Positions 58,969 to 64,000 of a stretch of DNA of 64,000 nt are shown piece by piece. The stretch is from Chelydra serpentina (Eukaryota > Chordata > Testudines > Chelydridae). Position 1 is the stretch's first letter. Every line of letters begins with the position of its first letter. The notes below the pieces were generated by a model. The model made no database searches. It worked only from the letters and a program-made list of their open reading frames with translations, and was not told the origin of the DNA. The stretch lies in NCBI GenBank assembly GCA_037349315.1, contig JBAIAC010000059.1, positions 6,040,001 through 6,104,000 of the forward strand, read 5' to 3'. The translations under genes and the position numbers were made by a program.

Positions 58969-61780
58969 AAAAGGTACTTGATAGTTTCCCTTTCAGTATG
59001 ATCAACTTTTTTTTGTCAGAAGTCCTTGCATTCATGGCAGTAGGAAATCCCACCACTGATCAGCATTATTAGTGAGGAGGGAGAGTTGTGAAACAAAATA
59101 TATACAAGAGGCAAAGCACTAAAAAATGTTTTTATGGTTGGGTGGAAGGAATACAACACTTGCTATTATAAACTGGATTGCTTCTGACAACCATAGGGTC
59201 TGCCTCCTTCGTCCCTTCTGGCTACTCAGTAGCAAATAGCTGTTTCTAGCATGATTTTCACTTGCTTCCAGATGTTATTTTAGTATTTTTGTTTTCTTTT
59301 ATTTCTAGTTCTATTAATATCTTTGATCTGAGAGGAGGCTTTAACTGTGGGTTAGAAAAATCAGGTCTATCTGGTTGCATAGACAGATCTAGTCAGATCA
59401 CACTAGATTTGAAGGATGAAATTCTTACTCCCAATTTATAATTCAGTGCTGTTATAGTTGTTGTATCTCATCTGTTCTTGGATCAGTTTGACACGAAGGT
59501 GCTGCAGAGTGTCTTTAACAGATGCAAGAATCTGCAAGCAAAACAATAGTATGGTCTGTCCTCACCTGCATCGGTTTTTGAAAATGTAACATAGGTTACT
59601 TAGCTCCTATAAGTCTTGGAAAAGGCTGGGTTACCCAGATGTCTCCTTAAACTTTTAGAGTTTAGTTGCACATAGACACATTCTCAACAAATCTTTGATC
59701 TTTGATTTTTTGTTAACCTTGTATGAATCATTTATTGGAGAAACAATTTCACGAGATGACATTAAAAACTCATAAAATAAATATCATGCCAAATATTGTA
59801 CTCTTAGCGCTAGTCTTCAATGGACATGTCTAACAGTGCTGGTTATACAATAAGGGTCTGATTGAAGTAATTGGACGTCATTGAAAGTCTTTCAATTGAC
59901 TTTAGTGACCTTTGTATCAGATGCTAATAGTGGAGAACAGCTAGAGAAGAGACTAAAAGCAAAGGGACCTCAATCCAATCTCAACATTGCACCCACAAGT
60001 TTTGGGGTAAATTCCTGATCCATTAAAGTCAATGGCAAAACACTGACTTCATTGTGGCCAGGATTTCACCCTCTCTATTTACCTGTTAGCATTGGTGCAA
60101 CTTGGGTTTGTTAATGCAGCCTGCATTGTACAGTAAAAAGCAAGGAGTTGGTCAACTACCCTACCTGATCTGCAGGCCATATTCTATTACTCCCAGTTAC
60201 ATCAGCACAATTCCACTGACGTCAAAGAAGCTTCACCAGTGCAACTGAGAGGAGCATTTTGCTAGGTAAGTGCAAATATGACTTGCACAAGCATATATGA
60301 GATTTTGTGCTTGCAAAAATGTGGATATAAACCGAGAGTATAATTTTAGATGCCACTTTGGCCCCAGAATTTACACTGAGGGGAATCACAGATTGTCCCC
60401 CACAGAATGCATAATCCCTGAACGCTAGAGAGGTTCTTACCCCCATAGAATAGAAAGCAGCTTCTCCAGCTGTAAAGCCCAGGAAACTCACAGAGCTTCT
60501 GTAGACCAGACCAAATCCCATCCAGATTCTCTCAGTTGGGTAGGCCAGAGTCTGAGGGCCAGCCCTGGGCCCCACTCCATCTTCTCTGCATTTCTGTGAC
60601 AGCTCCCAGATGTCTCCAGGATAAGGAAATATAAATATGTCATAGTGCCACCTTTGCCGCCCTCCTTGCGTCCTGCCCTGAGTGCACAGAAATGCATTAC
60701 AAATGGCTTCTTTAAAATGTGATACAAAGGAGTGTGGGGGCAGATATGATCTGTTCAAATGATACCTGCTTCCACATAATATCTTATATTTCTGCTTTGC
60801 TTTTCTGCTTCAATATGCCAACAAAAATAGCTGAAAACAAAAAATGATAATACAGATAAAATGATAATGCCAGCCAAGGAAATCACATGCAAGACAAAGA
60901 ACGCCCTTCATGGTACATCCATCTCAGCAGATCCATCCCTGATTGCAAATGCCCATGACTAATAGTGTAGGTTTGATTATGCTGAAATATGTGTTATCGA
61001 TGTGCTGCAAAGGCATCAGTTTGGTAAAATATTTCCTATCTCAGTCTACTGTTGGCAGCCAGCAAAAGCCTGTAAGAAAAAGAGGCAAGAACTTTACTGT
61101 TCCGGAATCCCCATGAAACTCTGAAATTTATCGTATTAATTGATACAGTTGTGAACAATCATAATCATTTATTTGATCAGATATAACTGCAACTGTATTT
61201 ATGTAAAACGTCATTGTCCTGCAGTGTTACACATTTTAAAGTATTATAGGTTCTTGTGATAAAAGCATGTATATGAACAGAGGGTATATGTGTATATATA
61301 ATCTGAACATATTAGTGTAATTTTTTGACATCTATACATAGTTATACAAATTAATATTATCCAAGATGGCAGAACCTTTGGAAAGATTGGAAAACATACC
61401 ATGAAACCCTCCACATGCACACGTTCAAGATGATACAAAGCTAAATTGAAGTCCTAGAAATCTCTCATGTTGCATTGCTCTGAGCATTCAACACTAGAGC
61501 TGTTAGATATGAAACTATGTATCAAACCTGTCAAGACCCAAATATAGGCTGCAATGAGTGACAAAGATCTAAAATGAGGGGTGCACACAAATTATTCATG
61601 CAGGCATGTTTAAATGTTGTAGGATTCCTTCTTTTCACATACATAATTCTTTCTGTAACCTCAGTTTCATGTTATTTTATAACTGGTATAATTAACCTTT
61701 AACAATAAAAGCGAGCGGACACTAAATTTGTGTAGAATGTAGGGACCTCTGAGACTCAAACGAGTGATGTACTCTGAGGA
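58969..61780. other. Intergenic, no recognisable feature
   Basis: AT-rich. A 178-residue minus-strand frame at 60222-60758 shows no recognisable domain and no exon signals, and I do not regard it as a gene. AAGTCAATGG-type motifs near 60030 are common in old amniote repeats. Confidence 0.45.
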
Positions 61781-61789
61781 ATATGGTAA

Positions 61790-61850
61790 ATACCATACAG
61801 GATCAGACCCGAGGTCCACATAGTCCAGTATGGGCCAGACGTGTACCCAG
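61790..61850 (-). repeat. CR1-like 3' end remnant left of the Penelope-like element
   Basis: CATACAGGATCAGACCCGAG and CACATAGTCCAGTATGGG resemble the GGTCAGACC...CTAGCCCAGTAT block of CR1 3' ends in reverse. Short and diverged. Confidence 0.4.
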
Positions 61851-61854
61851 AAGC

Positions 61855-62795
61855 CTCCTGCTGCAAGACAAACCGAAGAAAGAAACCAACAGAACTCCAC
61901 TGGCCATCACTTACAGTCCTCAGCTGAAACCTCTCCAATGGATCATCAGTGATCTACAACCCATCCTGAACAATGATCCCTCACTTTCACAGGCCTTGGG
62001 AGGCAGGCCAGTCCTCGCCCACAGACAACCCGCCAACGTGAAGCATATTCTCACCAGCAACTACACACTGCACCATAATAACTCTAACTCAGGAACCAAG
62101 CCATGCAACAAACCTCGATGCCAACTCTGCCCACATATCTACACCAGGGACACCATCACAGGACCTAACCAGATCAGCCACACCATCACCGGTTCATTCA
62201 CCTGCACATCCACCAATGTTATATACTCCATCATGTGCCAGCAATGCCCCTCTGCTATGTACATCGGCCAAACTGGACAGTCCTTACGCAAAAGGATAAA
62301 TGGACACAAATCAGATATTAGGAATGGCAATATACAAAAACCTGTAGGAGAACACTTCAATCTCCCTGGACACACAATAGCAGATTTGAAGGTAGCCATC
62401 CTGCAGCAAAAAAACTTCAGGACCAGACTTCAAAGAGAAACTGCCGAGCTTCAGTTCATTTGCAAATTTGACACCATCAGCTCAGGATTAAACAAAGACT
62501 ATGAATGGCTAGCAAACTACAAAAGCAGTTTTTCCTCCCTTGGTGTTCACACCTCAACTGCTAAAAGAAGGCCTCATCCTCCCTGATTGAACTAACCTCG
62601 TTATCTCTAGCCTGGCTCTTCCCTGCTTATTTATACCTGCCCCTGGACATTTCCACTGCATGCATCCGAAGAAGTGGGGATTCACCCACGAAAGCTTATG
62701 CTCCAATACGTCTGTTAGTCTATAAGGTGCCACAGAACTCTTTGTCGCTTCTACAGATCCAGACTAACACGGCTACCCCTCTGATACTATCTCTG
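61855..62795 (+). mobile_element. Penelope-like retroelement, 3' part
   Basis: It carries the C-terminal part of a Penelope-like polyprotein with a GIY-YIG endonuclease, followed by about 200 bases of 3' UTR. The UTR contains GGGGATTCACCCACGAAAGC, GTCTGTTAGTCTATAAGGTG and, at the end, CAGACTAACACGGCTACCCC, motifs that belong to a very abundant turtle repeat. The 5' end, with the reverse transcriptase, is missing. Confidence 0.87.
61856..62586 (+). CDS. Penelope-like element GIY-YIG endonuclease domain, open but truncated
   Basis: The frame is open for about 240 codons and ends at TGA 62584-62586. An upstream in-frame ATG at 61783 lies in non-element sequence, so the true start is lost. Order: a linker (PLQWIISDLQPILNNDPSLS), a Cys-rich segment (CNKPRCQLCPH), then the GIY-YIG core VIYSIMCQQCPSAMYIGQTG with the conserved Arg in RKRINGH, then a Glu/Phe-rich C-terminus (RETAELQFICKFDTISSGLN). 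In intact elements this nuclease nicks target DNA for reverse transcription. The copy lacks the reverse transcriptase and cannot move by itself, but there is no stop or frameshift in what remains, unlike the other element genes here. Confidence 0.8.
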
Positions 62796-63190
62796 ACAGT
62801 GGCCAGTACCAGAGGAAAGTGTAAGAACTCTGCAATAGGCAGATGTGGAATAATCTGTCACCCACATTAGATCTCATCCAGATCTCCAATCATTAGAGAT
62901 TGGCTTAAACCCTGAAACATAGGGTGTAATAGCCCTTTCACACAATTTGTTATTAATTTTGATGACTCTGGATAGGCGGTTTATCCATATAAATGTTTAT
63001 TCCCACTCATTCTCTAAGAGTTCTTTGTTTTTAATTGCCTTTCTCTCTATTTCCTTTAATTTATTGTCTTTTTTTATTAATAACAAGCCCCAACCTATGC
63101 TACTCACTCCATAAGTATGTCCTTAAAAGGCAACGCAGAGAGGAATTACTTGCCTAGTCTTGCATATGAAACTGCCAAGTAAACACCTCA
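62796..63190. other. Intergenic, no recognisable feature
   Basis: Unassigned sequence between the Penelope-like element and the last hAT MITE. Confidence 0.4.
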
Positions 63191-63198
63191 CTCTAGGA

Positions 63199-63510
63199 CA
63201 GGGGTCGGCAACCTTTCAGAAGTGGTGTGCCGAGTCTTCATTTATTCACTCTAATTTAAAAGTTTCGCATGCCAGTAATACATTTTAATGTTTTTAGAAG
63301 ATCTCTTTCTATAAGTCTTTAATATATAACTAAACTATTGTTGTATGTAAAGTAAATAAGGTTTTTAAAATGTTTAAGAAGCTTCACTTAAAATTAAATT
63401 ATAATGCAGAGCCCCCCAGACCAGTGGCCAGGACACGGGCAGTGTGAGTGCCACTGAAAATCAGCTCGCATGCCGCCTTTGGCACCCGTGCCATAGGTTG
63501 CCTACCCCTG
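63199..63510. mobile_element. hAT MITE, perfect TSD
   Basis: The ends are CAGGGGTCGGCAACCTTT and AGGTTGCCTACCCCTG. The TSD ctctagga is identical at 63191-63198 and 63511-63518 and has central TA (Buster type). The 312-bp interior is AT-rich with GTGTGCCGAGTC near the left and ATGCCGCCTTTGGCACCCG near the right. Non-coding. Confidence 0.93.
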
Positions 63511-63518
63511 CTCTAGGA

Positions 63519-64000
63519 TCTGCTATTTTTGCAGTATCACACTGGAAACTCATGTATAATTGGTTTTATATCTTGCAGAATTTTTTACCTCTCACTTCAT
63601 CTGGTGGTCAAATAGGGAGATAATTAAAAGCCTGTCCTTCTGTTAAAAAGGCTACACAAATAGCAGTCTCTTCTGAACATGGAGAAATTTGAAATCTTTT
63701 TGTAATGTTTCATAATCTTCACTTTGAGCTCAAAAATGTAAGCTGTGTTTTTACGGGTGAGAAATATTGTTATGATATGCTCACTTGGTTAGTCTAAGGC
63801 TATTAACAGTCCAGCCACAGAAGTTGCTGAGTGACTTGTTAGCACCTGTGTTTCACAGTCACAGAAAGGACTAGGATGTAAGTGAATGCCAGTGACAAAG
63901 TATTTATCATACTGGTTTAGTGAGATAATACAGAACAGTGTTTTATTACATGACAAAACGGAGGTGGAATTGGCACCAGAAATAACAGCTGTCAGTGTGA
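63519..64000. other. Intergenic, no recognisable feature
   Basis: No gene or element recognised up to the right edge. Confidence 0.4.

Noticed and set aside
60222..60758. 178-residue minus-strand frame
   Set aside because: No recognisable domain, no exon-like splice sites and no homologous family that I recognise; expected by chance at this window size.

Overview
The window is vertebrate nuclear DNA, most likely from a turtle. It is AT-rich, has one CpG island and almost no coding capacity, and is packed with interspersed repeats. The lineage call is inference. It rests on the mix of CR1 LINEs with TTCTTATG-type tails, a tRNA-derived SINE carrying a CR1-like tail (the tortoise Pol III SINE layout), many hAT elements, a Penelope-like element with a GIY-YIG domain, and a sauropsid-like FAR1 exon.

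One protein-coding gene is recognisable. FAR1 (fatty acyl-CoA reductase 1) lies on the minus strand. Its first coding exon is at 1455-1643, with an AAG|GTATGT donor and an acceptor just upstream of the ATG. The CpG island at about 24.4-25.3 kb, which has several CCAAT motifs, GC boxes and a CACGTG E-box, is the probable FAR1 promoter with non-coding exon 1. Intron 1 would then be about 23 kb. Positions 1-1454 are the start of intron 2. From about 25.3 kb to the right edge I see no exon of any gene, so I read it as intergenic.

Intron 1 (1650-24771) holds a SINE, a CR1 with its 5' UTR and ORF1, three hAT non-autonomous elements with 8-bp target-site duplications (TSDs), a nearly full-length Tigger element with a broken transposase, a solo LTR (17429-18808) carrying a nested hAT, a likely second solo LTR and a partial third LTR, and several GGCTATGTCTACACT-type MITEs.

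The intergenic part has a GC-rich hAT composite beside the CpG island (25.6-26.5 kb) and CR1 copies at 29.0-31.2, 43.4-46.9 and 55.4-55.9 kb. At 32.1-37.3 kb a decayed Ty3/Gypsy element is split by a 2.6-kb hAT element, which is itself split by a 198-bp hAT MITE. It also has a solo LTR with an internal 49-bp minisatellite (37782-38816), another solo LTR (40933-42106), a hAT with about 400-bp inverted arms (57870-58960), a Penelope-like element with an open 3' reading frame (61.85-62.8 kb), and a final hAT MITE (63199-63510).

I found no CRISPR, operon, bacterial feature, rRNA, tRNA or other RNA gene. The most informative material is the transposon stratigraphy: many insertions keep exact TSDs, so boundaries, nesting order and superfamily can be read directly. 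I found no convincing undescribed biological system.
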